DNA of 64,000 nucleotides from Ypsolopha sequella (lineage: Eukaryota > Arthropoda > Insecta > Lepidoptera > Ypsolophidae), in contig OW203991.1 of assembly GCA_934047225.1 (NCBI GenBank), positions 3,596,001 to 3,660,000 of the forward strand. Direction: 5' to 3'. The notes beneath the pieces were generated by a model. It was not told the origin of the DNA, did no database searches, and saw nothing but the letters and a program-made list of their open reading frames with translations. The position numbers and the translations under genes were made by a program. Of the stretch, positions 28,801 to 40,235 are shown one piece after another; position 1 is the first letter of the stretch; each line of letters begins with the position of its first letter.

Positions 28801-28894
28801 GAGACCAGTACATTTATAGCTCGTTCATATATAGCTCGCCCAGAATAAATTGTACCGAGGCCAAAACTACAATTTTTAGAATTTTAACCTGTCT

Positions 28895-29355
28895 GTATGT
28901 TCCGTTTTAACTCGACACCCATTCAATGGATTTGGATTTCGGTTGAATATTGTTGTGTTGTGTAGAGGCCCCTCTCGTGTAGATGCCCTGTGTTTCAGCC
29001 GTTGTTGAACCTCCCCTAAATCCAGCCCTGTTTGTAGGCTACTTGAAAAATACAATAGCATTTTTCAGCTAAAACTTTCAATGTAGACTACAAAGGAAAA
29101 ATACAAAAGGAGTTTTACTATGATATTAAAGCCAATTCTGAAGGCTTTAGTTTTAGTTTTAGTGCTGTCAAAGCTTAAAATTTTCCAAAGAAATTTAGCT
29201 TCTAATCCTAATTCTTAAGGGCTATTTTGTATCGAAGAAAATTTAGTTTTGACAGCACTAAAACTAAAATTAAAGCCTTCAGAATCGGCTTGAATAACTG
29301 CATCCAAATCCGTTGAATGGGTATCGATCCAGTTGAAACGGAACATACATACAGA
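28895..29355. repeat. inverted repeat pair interrupted by hAT-like end
   Basis: The left arm GTATGTTCCGTTTTAACTCG ... CCATTCAATGGATTTGG pairs with the right arm near 29300-29350 (CCAAATCCGTTGAATGGG ... GAAACGGAACATAC). Between them, 28985-29036 read on the minus strand begins CAGGGCTGGATTTAGGGG, a hAT-type terminus also seen at 34443. A second, inner hairpin (29138-29283) pairs TTCTGAAGGCTTTAG with CTAAAGCCTTCAGAA-like sequence. Confidence 0.6.
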
Positions 29356-29786
29356 CAAACAGACAAATAAATCTTTAAAATAAAGCCGAACGGCATCGAC
29401 GTGCTGACACAACTGATTCAGTGAAGGGAAGCTGGAGCTCATCATCGTCGCTATAGTGCGCGCCAATCTTTTAGTCGCCTCTGATTGAGTTACGAGTGCA
29501 AGCTTGCGCAGGTACAATCAAGGAAACAATAATATGAACGGTTGATTATTAAATGTTTACTATAAGTGGGAAGGTGTACTTGTTGTACCTACCTATTTAA
29601 TATATATTAGTATTTTAGTGTAATCTTAACTGTTTAATTAAAACAAATTAATATAAACACCATTTTCCTACATTGTCGCCTTAAAATGCTATAACGACCG
29701 CGAGGCATAACAACAACAATAAACTTTAACAAACTAAATCAACAAATAAAGGCAACACAAACAGATTCAACGATTAACTTAACGAA
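29356..29786. other. unassigned sequence
   Basis: AT-rich; no gene or repeat boundary recognised. Confidence 0.35.
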
Positions 29787-30456
29787 TCGGGTTCATACTT
29801 GAGGACCCCATTCCTCGAGACACCCGTCCTTTAGGACCCCGGTCCTTGAGAACCCCGATAAATTTGATTATCTTTTTTTTGTTTAATTTTGCTATTATCA
29901 TGCTGGTGTACCATCGATACAAAAAGTGCTTCAAAGTACATTAATTAAATAATGTGTTAGTTTGGTTAATGCAACAATTTTTTTATTATGATCTCAAACT
30001 AATTGTGATATTAAAATCTGTGATTATATTATGTGTGTTACGCGTAATCTGTATTAATAGTATTTAAATATACGATTATTTTTCACTAAACCTATCATTT
30101 ATACCAAAGATCCAACATCCGTTAAAAATCATTACAATGTACTTACTGTGTTTACAATTTTTTACACGTACAAATCTTTGCTGCAATTAAAAAAAGGTAA
30201 ATGTAAAAGCACTAGTGCAGTTAAATAAAGTAAAAAGCACGCGTGATTTAAAAGCTGCATTATGGACCTAAAGGCGCTGAAATAAGAGCCACTTTATTAG
30301 CAAACTGCTGATTATTCATTTTGTTAGTTTAACACTTTTGTTGGCGATTATACTTTAAGCGACATTGGCATTTTTTCAAATTTATCAGGGTTCTCAAGGA
30401 TCGGGGTCCTAAAGGACGGGGGCCTAAAGGATCGGGGTCCTCAAGGAAAAACCCAA
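29787..30456. mobile_element. foldback MITE with repeated GGACCCC/GGGGTCC termini
   Basis: The left end has GAGGACCCCATTCCTCGAGA, CTTTAGGACCCCGGTCCTTG and AGAACCCCGATAA. The right end has the reverse complement with GGTTCTCAAGGATCGGGGTC and two more units. Each arm is about 75 bases built of near-palindromic ~17-bp units. A lone terminus of the same family lies at 36505-36570. Confidence 0.7.
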
Positions 30457-31384
30457 CGAATCATAGAATTTTTTCCACGAACGTACTTTTCATGCAACGC
30501 GCGCGTGTGTAGTCTGTAGTGTACGGACGTAGCACTAACACTAACGCATAGTGTTGACACCTGCCGAATGGCGAGCGGGGGGTGTGGTGCGGCATGCAGG
30601 CGGGTGTGCTCCGCGCCCTCGCTCCTGTAACGTCCCTCTGACACCGTAAAACGGCTAATGCGTCGATTCTTGGGGCTAGCTTCAGAGGCGACTAAAAGAT
30701 TGGCTTGACTTGTAACCCTACTTTCGTTCTTATTTCCGCAGTGACGGGGCAGTGGAGAAGCACGTGCTCCACCGTCTCATCCACGTTCAAGCACCCCCTA
30801 CATAGCGGACTATCCGTGGTAATTTAAAAATTCATTACTAACATTTTAACATTTTAAAATTTCCGAATAATTAGCAACTCTATTCGTGGTGGTTGAAATT
30901 TCGAACAAAACCATATTAAAATAAAATCCTTATCAGCTCGCACTGCACCATGGCTGTTACGTCAGTCGCTGCGGCTGACAAGTGCGAAAATAGCGTGTTT
31001 TTTATTTATTTTATCCAAAATAAAATTAATTTCCAAGAACTGAGGAAACCAAACCATTTTATATTATTTTGTCTAGAAGTTTATAAATTTTCATACTGTT
31101 TCGATAAAAACTGCAGCAGTTATGTTATGTCACAGAATTGTGGTTATGTTGTTACAAGTGAACAAAAAATCGAGAAATAAGGGTAAACGTAGAATTTTCT
31201 TGCTTCACTTCTGTATGTTATAATGAAATTCAGGAAAAAGCACATCACTATTTGTATTGTGCAGATTACTATGTACTTTTCTTCTATTAAAAAATGCTAT
31301 AGTTACCATATAAAATGGTTACAAAGTTACTCAGTTCAAGGTCGTTGGCGTTGGGAGAAACCACAACCGGAGTCGCGGCGGTAC
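30457..31384. other. unassigned, with a diverged TTAA MITE-1 segment
   Basis: GC-richer DNA at 30480-30650. Then 30900-31200 includes TTATCAGCTCGCACTGC...TGGCTGTTACGTCAGTCGCTG, a diverged version of the MITE-1 interior (TATCAGCGCGCAATGC...TGGCTGTTACGACGCTCGCTG). The plus-strand frame beginning at 30950 is this repeat, not a gene. Confidence 0.5.
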
Positions 31385-32249
31385 AAATCAAGCTAGTGCG
31401 TCAGGTGTTATAAAAAAATGAAAAATAGTAAAAAATTTGTGGTAAAGCCAATATTCAAGCAAGTAAGCAAAATTGGTTTTGCCCGTGGCTTTGCCCGCGT
31501 TGAAGAGATTGTCATGGAAATAAGGTAACCAAAGGAACATGATTTTTCGAGCAACATAAAGACAGATTTTTAGTATCATATATATTATAGTTCAGCGCTT
31601 TCATGTCACGACTTTCTTTGTTATGCCATATTTTATATGACTGTTGTGGGAACCAACAGCTTTGAGATAAAAATCATCCTGGGTTGGAAATGAGTCGTTT
31701 CCCAACTTGGACAATTTGTTTGCGAATTGACTTCCAACTCCAAATAAATATGCTAAGTTAATACCAACCAGCCTCGAAACCAACCTGAGACGGTTGGGAT
31801 TCCGTGGCAGTTCGCTTCCAGCGCGGATGCAGAAGGCGGTTCTGCTCGATACTGCTCGCATCGTTCGCCGGTTTCTTTCCCTGGGGCTCTGAACCTTGGT
31901 CGACTGTGCTTCTGCCGAGGGATGTACCGTCTCTCTCTCTTTAAATTCTTTTGGCCAAGAGGGAGAGACGAGATCAAAAATTATTTATAAAAGTTATTTA
32001 TTCACAAAAACGGTACATGTTTATTACACAATTTATGCTTAGTTAGATTACAAATAAGTTTAAACAATTTTAGCATAGTGTAAGAGATTAGGAGCATCTG
32101 CTGCTAAGTAGGTTGTAAGCCTGAATTTCAGCAAACAGCACCACCACCCTCTATAATATAACTAGTGGTATATTTATTATATTCTTTATATTATATTTTT
32201 GTGTATGTTTATGTACAAGTTTATTATAGCGTAAGGAATCCGCCATTAA
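31385..32249. other. dispersed repeat piece and unassigned DNA
   Basis: 31385-31480 belongs to the GCCAATATTCAAGCAAG family. Minus-strand frames at 31601-31977 are basic and serine-rich without a family signature; they may be retroelement debris. The rest is AT-rich. Confidence 0.4.
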
Positions 32250-32650
32250 TAAGTATATTTTCAATGCATGTGCTCGTAAAGGCTCACTTTTTATGCATCA
32301 AAACCGAACAGAAAGTCGATTATTTTGCCCTAGGGCTTTTATTATTTTTTTTTTTTATTTGTTTGCAATGGTTGGCTAACCTGCAGCCTTTCCTGTCTAC
32401 CATAGATGTTATACTTTTTTTCCACTGTTTAACGGCTCTGGATACAATCCTTTTGAGCCAATCATAATTAAAAGTTCACAAGATTATATTTGTTTTCATT
32501 TCCTCACACTATGCATTGAAAAACGTAGTATGATACACGGGCGTAAAAGCAATAAATTACTCGGTTACGTTTAAAACACTCGCTACGCTCGTGTTTTAAA
32601 TCGTCCTCGTAATTAATTCCTTTTTGCCCTAGTAGCATAAACTACTATTA
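32250..32650 (+). repeat. dispersed repeat D, copy 1
   Basis: Shared with 50010-50400 (-) and 61370-61680 (+): TTTTCAATGCATGTGCTCGT, ATGCATCAAAACCGAAC, ATTTTGCCCTAGGGCTTT, ATGGTTGGCTAACCTGCAG, CTCACACTATGC and ACGGGCGTAA blocks in the same order. A hairpin AAAACACTCGCTACGCTCGTGTTTT is near the 3' end. Class not determined; a Helitron-like end was considered. Confidence 0.7.
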
Positions 32651-32651
32651 T

Positions 32652-32913
32652 CAGTGGCGTGCACAGAACTTTTTTCCGGAAAAGCAATCAGAAGGTCAAG
32701 TACGACAATAAAAAAAATATGAAAAAATTAAAATAACACTTTGAAAAAAAAAAGTTTGTATGACGCCAGGGTAGGCACTGCCTACCCTAGAGTGAAAATT
32801 TTCATACAAAAATTATTTTTTCAAAGTGTTATTTAAATTTTTTTATATTTTTTTTATTGTCGTACTTGACCTTCTGATTGCTTTTCCGGAAAAAAGTTCT
32901 GTGCACGCCACTG
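32652..32913. mobile_element. hAT-type foldback MITE with perfect 8-bp target duplication
   Basis: Starts CAGTGGCGTGCACAGAAC and ends with its reverse complement GTTCTGTGCACGCCACTG. The arms pair for roughly 100 bases or more, so the whole 262-bp element is nearly one hairpin. It is flanked by ACTATTAT at 32644-32651 and again at 32914-32921. CAGTGGCG ends plus an 8-bp duplication identify hAT transposition. Confidence 0.95.
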
Positions 32914-32999
32914 ACTATTATGTAGTTTACTCTTATGTTTGATTTCGTGACATTTACACGCTCCTTTCTTTATTTTTTATATATTTTCTTTTTCACCCA

Positions 33000-33125
33000 A
33001 AGGTTGCCTGGAAGATATTGCTAATAGCAATAAGTGCCGCCTTTGTGCACTGTAAAATATTTTAATGTTTTTTTTTCATGTTTTTGTGTAAATTTACATT
33101 AAGCGTAATAAATAAAAATAAAAAT
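33000..33125 (+). mobile_element. LINE 3' end
   Basis: GGTTGCCTGGAAGATATTGC ... AATAAGTGCCGCCTTTGTGCAC followed by an AATAAATAAAAATAAAAATAA tail, a 3' end common in lepidopteran non-LTR elements. Only the tail is present. Confidence 0.6.
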
Positions 33126-33488
33126 AACTTCTTTAAGTTGGGTCAAATGAAGGAGCGTTTAAGGCATGCATTCATTCCATGATTTCCATGTTCTTGCGTC
33201 CCTCGATCTTGATGAGTAGATACTTTTTTAAAGCATCGTGATTAGGGTCTGGAAGGTGGATACGGGATATCCTCAACGGACAACAGCATGATTATAAACG
33301 TAAATCAGCCTCTACGCAATATGATTGTTGAACATAACTTTCACCTTGTTATGCCAATATCCACGTGTCTAGAAGCGTAATAGTCGTAGAGTATCCCGTT
33401 GAGATGCTGTAGAGATTCTGTTATTATGACTATATCTTCAAGGGTTTTGCTGGTAGCCATTGAAGTGTTACCAAATCCACCTTCAAGT
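33126..33488. other. unassigned sequence
   Basis: No gene or repeat recognised. Confidence 0.35.
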
Positions 33489-33727
33489 CCTGCCCCCCTA
33501 TTCTGTATCTTTAGTTGCCAACTGCACGAGGTGCCTATCATCAAAAACATAGCTGAAAACTGAAATTTCAAAATTGCCTTTAGTGGGTATTGAACTATTA
33601 ACAATCTGTGTCGTCACTTCAAGTGCGATAATATCCTTAGGACATCGGAATTCGATAGTATATCTATGTTTTTGATGATAGACACCCAGTCCAGAAGGCA
33701 ACTAGAGATACACAATAGGCCCGCAGG
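33489..33727 (-). mobile_element. 239-bp MITE family, copy 2
   Basis: Same length and ends as 12402-12640 and 62795-63033, in reverse orientation: TGTATCTTTAGTTGCCAAC at the left, GTTTTTGATGATAGACACCC inside the right arm. Closest by eye to the 62795 copy. Confidence 0.8.
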
Positions 33728-34442
33728 TCATACCCTGGTCACCATATTTTACAAAACGACTTTCACGGCGATGGGACCTAGCTAAATCGATTTTTTGCCC
33801 CGGAAAACCCGTACACGTTATCTAAATCCTAAATCCTTTGAAGCGGGATTGTATACTATGATGGTTAAACTCTTTAACTTGGACATAGGCTAAAGTTTTT
33901 TTTTGTGTTAACCTTTATCCAAGTTTAACCATCACAACAGTGAAATGTTTTTTTTTTAATCTGCTACGATCACCTCCAGTACCTCACTTACATTCAACTC
34001 TGGTATTTTGCAATTTGTTACTCCTTCACGCCGTAACTACTGGACAATTGGTCCGGAAATATTGCATAAATGTAGTTGTAGACTTGTAATAAGACATAGG
34101 CTACTTTTGTCCCATAAATCTGTTCCCATGGGATGGCAATAGGCCAATGGGGTGTCAAGTTCCCATAGAAAAGTGATGTGTTACTCCTTCACGCCGTAAC
34201 TACTGAACAGATTGAGATACAATTTCAGTTAAAATACGTTCTATAAAATTAGAAAAATATCGATAGATTCGATAGGACTACACAAAACCAGGCGAACCCA
34301 AGGGCAAAAGCTAGAATGAAATAAATGAACTGACCTTTGAGTACTGACTCAACTCCTTTTGAGGCCTTCAGTCTATAATGAGATTTATGATGCGTTGAAG
34401 CTGAACAAAAATCTTATTGTCATTTTCTAAATAGCCTACAAA
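33728..34442. other. repeat-rich, no gene
   Basis: A small foldback near 33850-33945 (GATGGTTAAACT ... AGTTTAACCATC), and TTACTCCTTCACGCCGTAACTACTG twice (about 34018 and 34183), part of a common dispersed repeat. Confidence 0.5.
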
Positions 34443-34992
34443 CAGAGCTGGATTTAGGGGACGTTCAACAACGGCTGAAGCCTAGGGGTATTCACACGAG
34501 AGGGACCTCCACACAACAAAAGGGCCTCGAAATTTTTTTTTATTATTCAAGCTGTATCTTCTAATAAACACACAAACTGTTGAATGTAGGATTTTGTCAA
34601 ACCAAGTACAAATAAAAAGGCCAGAATTGGCATAACATTTTTTTGTTGTTTTTACAGCAATGTGATAAAGAAAATGCGATGTAAGTTTAATGTCACCTTC
34701 CACCGCCAATAAGGAATTCCAAGGCTAAGTCTACTTTTAAAACAAAACTAAAATTATATTTGTTACAGGCTCAAATTCAAAATCAAAACCAAATTGTGCC
34801 GGCTTAATTTAAGAATTCTTAAAATACCTGTTTTTTATTCATTATTTTATGTATAAATTATTCATTTATTGACGTAAGCATTTTTTTTTAATTAATTTAT
34901 ATTATATATATTGTATATATATATATATATCTTTCTTCTGCTATTTTTTTTGTATTGAATTATATTATTGACCCAATAAAACGCATTTTCTT

Positions 34993-35260
34993 TTAGTAAA
35001 TTTTCTTATGTCACACAGAGAAAATTTTAGTTTCATAAATAAATTTTGTTACATCGCATTATGTGTCGCAACTCGCGGCCCCTGACGGAAGATCAGCGTC
35101 ACAGTTCTGCTGTGGCATTTTGCTGAGTCAGAGAACTTTTTGTTGGCTGCATCTTATAAACTACCTCAGGCTGTATAATAGTTTATTGTTTAGATTATTT
35201 GTTTTTTTTGTAATGGTGTACCTTTCAAAATAAACGCCTTTTCTTTCTTTCTTCTTTCTA
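34993..35260 (+). mobile_element. LINE-like 3' end
   Basis: GCAACTCGCGGCCCCTGACG...AGCGTCACAG followed by an AAAATAAACGCC and a CTTT-rich tail. The layout is that of a truncated non-LTR element. No coding sequence remains. Confidence 0.4.
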
Positions 35261-35699
35261 TGTCCGATTGTTCTCAGAAAGACGAATCGAAGTGGTAGAG
35301 TTTGATATAAGGTTCAATTAGCCGATTTGTAATCAGTGTACCCATACATGATCTTTTATCATCCTTCAGATGATAGATGTTAGCGATTCAAATCAAACAC
35401 TGGTAAAGAAAAATTTGCTTGCGTGTATCCGGTTCCGCCCGATACCGTAGGAATTTCTTACAATACATTCTTAGTTGATGTCTAAACCTACAGTAAAAAT
35501 TTCATGTCCAACCTTTTGGTTTGGTGGGTAGTTCTCTTAATGTGAAACTCGTAATGTTTTTTGTGATCCCTACAAACGGACGTTATTTTGCGAATAGCAA
35601 CAAATGTTATCGTTTGTAATGGAATAAGACAAGGCTATGTTATTTTATACATATTAATAGTAAAACAAAAGAGTTCGAGCTATAAAGATAGCTAGACGG

Positions 35700-35869
35700 C
35701 AAGAATCGTTAGAGAAAATGCTCGGGCGGCTGAATCATCTGAAGCTCGACGTCAGCAGACCGCATTGCATCTCAGTGTGCCGCTGAAACGTTCGAGGAGG
35801 TGATTCTCGACGTCAAGATGACGCAGAGCGCATGGCTTCCCAGCGTGCCTCTGAAACATCAACGGAGGC
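35700..35869 (+). pseudogene. fragment coding arginine-rich A-E-S/T-x-E-A-R repeats
   Basis: In one frame it reads RENARAAESSEARRQQTALH. After a frame change it reads SRRQDDAERMASQRASETST then EAR. Repeats of this form occur in the N-terminal part of lepidopteran Helitron/PIF1-helicase-like proteins, recalled from experience and not checked. Broken by frameshift and cut by the MITE at 35870. Confidence 0.4.
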
Positions 35870-36273
35870 CAGGGTTGGATTCAGACCCTCGGAAAATTAT
35901 TGTCTATGGGAATTTAAAATATACCACTTGGCTAAAATTATACTACGTTTCGTTTTTCGTCGATTTTTGTTTTGAATTGAAATAAAATACCCTATATGTG
36001 AGTGAAATAAAAAAAATACTATAAATATTCATAGTTTAATAAAATAGCCTATTTGATAGTGAAATTTTTAAAAAACTTACTAAAAATGTACATAACGCAC
36101 AGAAATTCCCTATATTGTAAAGTCAATGTTAAAAGAAAAACTTCTCAACCAACGAAACAAGTCGGTCGGCCTGAAGATAATATTATGGTATTCTTACGTA
36201 GTACGATACTACATACTACATGTCATGAAAATATGGCACAAATAGTATAATTACACTACGAAATCCAACCCTG
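35870..36273. mobile_element. 404-bp hAT MITE
   Basis: Ends CAGGGTTGGATTC and GAAATCCAACCCTG. Flanks ACGGAGGC (35862-35869) and GCGGAGGC (36274-36281) match at 7 of 8 positions, an 8-bp duplication. Removing it makes the Helitron-like fragment continuous. Confidence 0.85.
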
Positions 36274-36354
36274 GCGGAGGCGGCTTCGTTGTTTACAGAG
36301 ACGTATTACAGTAGATTTCTGGCTCGCGAATACTCGCGATACATTTCACGACTG

Positions 36355-36700
36355 TTTGCGATATGCTTAGCTCTGAAAAGACAACTTTTACCCGTGGCTC
36401 CACCCGCGTGATATTCGGTTTTACGTCATGCTTTGGAACGTACCAGAAAAGAGAGTAATTATTTACTTAGATAGTGAGTATATTTCTGGCTCTTTACATT
36501 GGGTTCATACTTGAGGACCCCAGTCCTCGAGACACCCGTCCTTTAGGACCCCGGTCCTTGAGAACCCCGATAACTTTTTCGTGCTAAGCATATCGCAAGT
36601 AGTCATGAGATCATTTACTTCCTTTACTGGCACATTCCAAAGCATGACGTAAAACCGAACAATACGCGGGCGGAACCGCGGGCAAAAGCTAGTCTTCTTT
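36355..36700. repeat. inverted repeat with lone GGACCCC terminus at its centre
   Basis: GTTTGCGATATGCTTAG and GGTTTTACGTCATGCTTTGGA on the left pair with TCCAAAGCATGACGTAAAACC and CTAAGCATATCGCAA on the right, in rearranged order. The centre (36505-36570) is a single end of the 29787 MITE family. Confidence 0.6.
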
Positions 36701-36945
36701 ATATATAGACTGTATTTTATTCCTTTATTTTTTTATTTACGTAAGTGTATTATTATTTTATATTTCATAAATATTATTGGTTTTTTCGCTACAATTATTG
36801 CATATAAAATATTAACTATTATTGCTTTATTGCATAAATAAACTAATTTCATTTCATTAAATCATTATGATTTCTTGATTTCAAAATAGATGGGGGAGGC
36901 TTAAACATTTTTGCCCAGGGACACACACATAATAATTCGGCTCTG

Positions 36946-37575
36946 CCTACAAAAGTCATCCAAGGTCAAGTGGCTTTTGTATATTTTGAATACTGTATGA
37001 ATTTCAAAATTCATCACTGACATTTTAACCGCAGGCGCGGCGCGTTTCAAATCAAGCTAGTGCGTCTTGTGCTCAGAGTTCTTATTCTGATGTCTAGAGC
37101 GTCATAAAAAAAAAATGAAAAATGGTAAAGCCAATATTCAAGCAAGTAAGTAAAATTGGTTTAGTTATTATGTAATTAATGGGAACTTCAGTTCCAAGCA
37201 GAAATGACGTCGCAAGTTCATTTTCGTTTTTGTGGGTACAAAATATTATGACTGAAAATTAAAATGATTTTTAAGTATGCGTTCTGTATATAAATTGCGA
37301 ATGGTCGATTGAACCAAAGTATTTTTTAGGGTTCCATACCTGAAGGTTACCAAACGGGACTCTACTACTAAGCCTTCGCTGTCTGTCTGTCCGTCTGCCT
37401 GTCTGTCTGTCTATCTGTCCGTCCGTCTATCCGTCTGTCACAGGGGTCTACAGCTTGAGCCGTTAAAGATAGCAAGTTGAAATTTTCACAGAAAACGTAT
37501 TACTATGGGCTATAATATCATGGCTAATTTAAAAATAAAAAAAGCTAACTCAAAAGGACCCAAAAATGTAATTTG
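36946..37575. other. dispersed repeats, no gene
   Basis: 36932-37170 belongs to the GCCAATATTCAAGCAAG family. 37328-37470 starts GGGTTCCATACCTGAAGG and has a (CTGT)n-rich tract, CTGTCTGTCTGTCCGTCTGC. Confidence 0.5.
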
Positions 37576-38049
37576 ATTGGGGTACTATTGCGGAATGGGT
37601 ACTTTCTAAAGCCTACTCCTCGTTTACGGCCAAACCAAAAATAATGAAAAAATGTATTATGAATAATCAGCTCTTAGACAACATATGCAACATTTTTCTT
37701 TTTCATACCACCAAAGCTTCTACATGAAAAAATGTATTAATTAATTAACTTATGGTGTTTTTTGGCATGAATTTTCTACTGCTCCTACGTGGCTTGGCCG
37801 ATTGAATTCATCTATGCTTTGATAAATAGATAAACTTGATAGCTATAAACATAACATAAGATTATTCAATCGAGTAATCACGTCCAAGTGAAAAGTAAAA
37901 TTTTCTCCTATTTCGCCCTCTCAAGGACGCAGCGAGCGTCGTAACAGCCACTTTGCATTGCGCACTGATATGAACGTTATTTCAATGTCGTTTCCGTTGA
38001 TATTCGTAGTGACAAATATCGAGCTGCTAATTTGGCGAAGGTAATCGCC
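37576..38049 (-). mobile_element. TTAA-target MITE family 1, copy 3
   Basis: Reverse orientation; ends at GGCGAAGGTAATCGCC before TTAA (38050-38053). The other flank is TTGA. The interior is colinear with 25019-25483. Confidence 0.8.
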
Positions 38050-38053
38050 TTAA

Positions 38054-38884
38054 GCTGTAAAATTTATTATTGTTAGTCAAAGTGCCAAGAATGAAAACTA
38101 GATGGCGCTGTACGTTTCTGCATCGCGGTATAGATTCGTTTTGTTTTACGGCTACGTATTTTCGAGTGTATAATATAAACATATGTATATAGAGTCTCGT
38201 TGGTATTTTGTTTCCTATACCTAAGTCCAAATTATACAGCGGCTTCGTAGACTAACTATCATGAAGTTGAAGATCGCGTGCGCCAAAATGCGCGCGAAAC
38301 GATTCAGAACGAGTCTAATTTTAAGATTAAAATCGACTAAAATTACAATATTGCATTCAAGTAATTTTTGAACTTACATTGGTTAGTAAAAAAGATTTTC
38401 CTATTGATAGTAAAATATGACACATAAAAATCAAATGGATTAAACTCAAAACCAAAAAAACACTCAAAAGAGACTATTTTCAAAATTAAATCTATCAAGC
38501 GAAAGTTTTCCAATTAGGTAACGCTACTTACAACGTAAAGGTAAAAATAAAAAAAAAACATGTATATAAGTTTCATATTGATTGCGTCTGTGGTAGATTC
38601 AGTACAATCGTTCAAAAAGTGTTGAAAAAGGAAGGCCTCCTCTTAAAGACATATATAGTGCAAGTTTTAAATTTGGTCGAATTATTGTACATACTTTAAA
38701 GTAAAACAACACATAATAAAAATTATGGTTCTATACTCAAATATTTGTCAGGCTCTATCATTTTTGTGGTTATTTTAGTCGCTTTGATGTTGATATGGCA
38801 TCTGTACCAGTATAAACGAAATTAAATTTATTTATTTATGTAATTTAAGTATAACAGATACACTTATTACAGGTCAGTTTTCAA
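38054..38884. other. unassigned sequence
   Basis: AT-rich, no open frame or repeat structure that could be supported. Confidence 0.4.
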
Positions 38885-39185
38885 ATTCAAATTCAAATAG
38901 TTTATTTTGTAAAGTAGGTATAGTTTCGCAAGTCAATTTAAAATTTAAAAGTAGTTAAAATTTAATCTTATAAAAATATATGTAATAAAATAGTAAATGT
39001 ACATGAACTACATTAAAGGTTTATTTATTTTATGCAGCAATATATGTATATACGATTAAAATGATAGGTAAAATATATATTTTACAAGGTGAAATCCAAT
39101 CAACCGCCCGAACCCATACCGGAGACCCGGCCAGGGACCAAGGAACAAGGTTCAATGATCACCAACCGAGCCCCCAGCACGAAGC
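38885..39185 (-). mobile_element. LINE-A 3' end
   Basis: CAAATTCAAATTCAAATAG at the left and the GAACCCATACCGGAGACCCG ... ACCAACCGAGCCCCCAGCAC block at the right. This is the reverse of 57120-57432. Confidence 0.8.
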
Positions 39186-39863
39186 CAGGCGGCGTCGGTG
39201 GGTATTCGTCCCTCAGAAATTCGTTCCAAAAAGTATTTATTTTTGGTGTAAATTCGTTCTACTTCAAAAAATATGTTCGGAAAGAGTAAATTCGTCCTAT
39301 TTTTGTATCTAGCGAAGCCGAAGACCGAGCTGGGCGCGTTTGTAGTCCCTACATGCGCGTTTTTCGGTCTCTCTGGCTTTGTTTGGGATATTGTCAGTTT
39401 GTATATTCAAATAAGAGGGAGTGAGAAAACTTATAATGTTTGCTTCTGAACAAAAATACGTAATTTTTTTCCTGTAGGCCACGCGGGCGAAGTCACGGGT
39501 AGAAGCTAGTCATTTTATAAAGATAGAAAAGGACCTAAGATATTTCCTTGTGTTACTCCAAAAATAACTTTTCCAGTTGCATTAAAACGTTTCGAGGGGT
39601 TATCATTAAAATTCATCCTGCTTATTCGAGTTATCTGTTGGCAACTGAGATTTGACAAAAAATCGTAAGTTGAATAGACTTTAGTCTACCGTCAGTCAAT
39701 TCCGCTTACTCGCATAGGTTTGTCCCTTTCAGTTGAATCAAAACCGGTCTTATGTAAGAGGTCTAGCCCTAAGGCTAGCCCTAGCCGCATTCATGGCATA
39801 TAATTGAAAATTATATAAAAAGAAAAATGATCCGACAACTATGTATGTAATAAAATAATATAT
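39186..39863. other. dispersed repeat material
   Basis: Ends near 39510 with CACGCGGGCGAAGTCACGGG TAGAAGCTAGT, a motif widespread in lepidopteran repeats (also 36680). No gene. Confidence 0.45.
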
Positions 39864-40125
39864 AAGGTCTTTCAATTTAAATGGAAAGTAATTTAGGAGG
39901 TGATTCAGTATCGTTAATACATCACATTCCACTGCAAACCACTTTTAATGCGCGAACTTTTTTTTTCACTTTTCAGTACGAAGTGGTCCGATCAGCTGAC
40001 TCAGTTTGTATGGACAAGTGAAGAAAAAGTTCGCGCAAAAAAAAAAATACTTTGCAGTGGAATGTGATGTATTAACGATACTGAATCACCTCTTAAATTA
40101 CTTTCCATTTAAATTGAAAGACCTT
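39864..40125. mobile_element. long-arm MITE (AAGGTCTTTCAATT), copy 1
   Basis: The arms pair over roughly 100 bases (AAGGTCTTTCAATTTAAAT ... TAATACATCACATTCCACTG and reverse). The core CCGATCAGCTGACTCAG is itself partly palindromic. A second copy lies at 47668-47926. TA-rich flanks. It ends 110 bp upstream of gene C's 136-bp exon. Confidence 0.88.
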
Positions 40126-40235
40126 TTATAAAGTATTGCCTATTGACAATATGTGAACAATTGCCAAATAATATTAATTGTGCGGCTAGTTTATGGTTTA
40201 TTAGTTAAAGGTGTAATCATCAATAAATATTTCAG

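Larger units (their letters stand above)
34443..36945. mobile_element. candidate composite hAT insertion
   Basis: Starts CAGAGCTGGATTTAGGGG and ends AATTCGGCTCTG. The 8 bases CCTACAAA occur exactly on both sides (34435-34442, 36946-36953). Inside are a LINE-type 3' end (34993-35260), a segment coding arginine-rich repeats (35700-35869), a 404-bp hAT MITE (35870-36273) and a foldback (36355-36700). Caution: the copy at 28985-29045 shares the same CCTACAAA flank, and 26090-26268 shares the right-end sequence, so the apparent duplication may come from older repeats. Confidence 0.45.

Noticed and set aside
30950..31180. 76-codon plus-strand frame starting MAVTSVAAADKC
   Set aside because: Its start matches a diverged interior of TTAA MITE family 1.
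31601..31977. Overlapping minus-strand frames of 74-86 codons
   Set aside because: Basic, low-information sequence without family signature; likely retroelement debris.
32250..32650. Helitron ending in a hairpin plus CTAG
   Set aside because: Two copies share sequence beyond CTAG (TAGCATAAAxTACTA), so CTAG is not the element's end.
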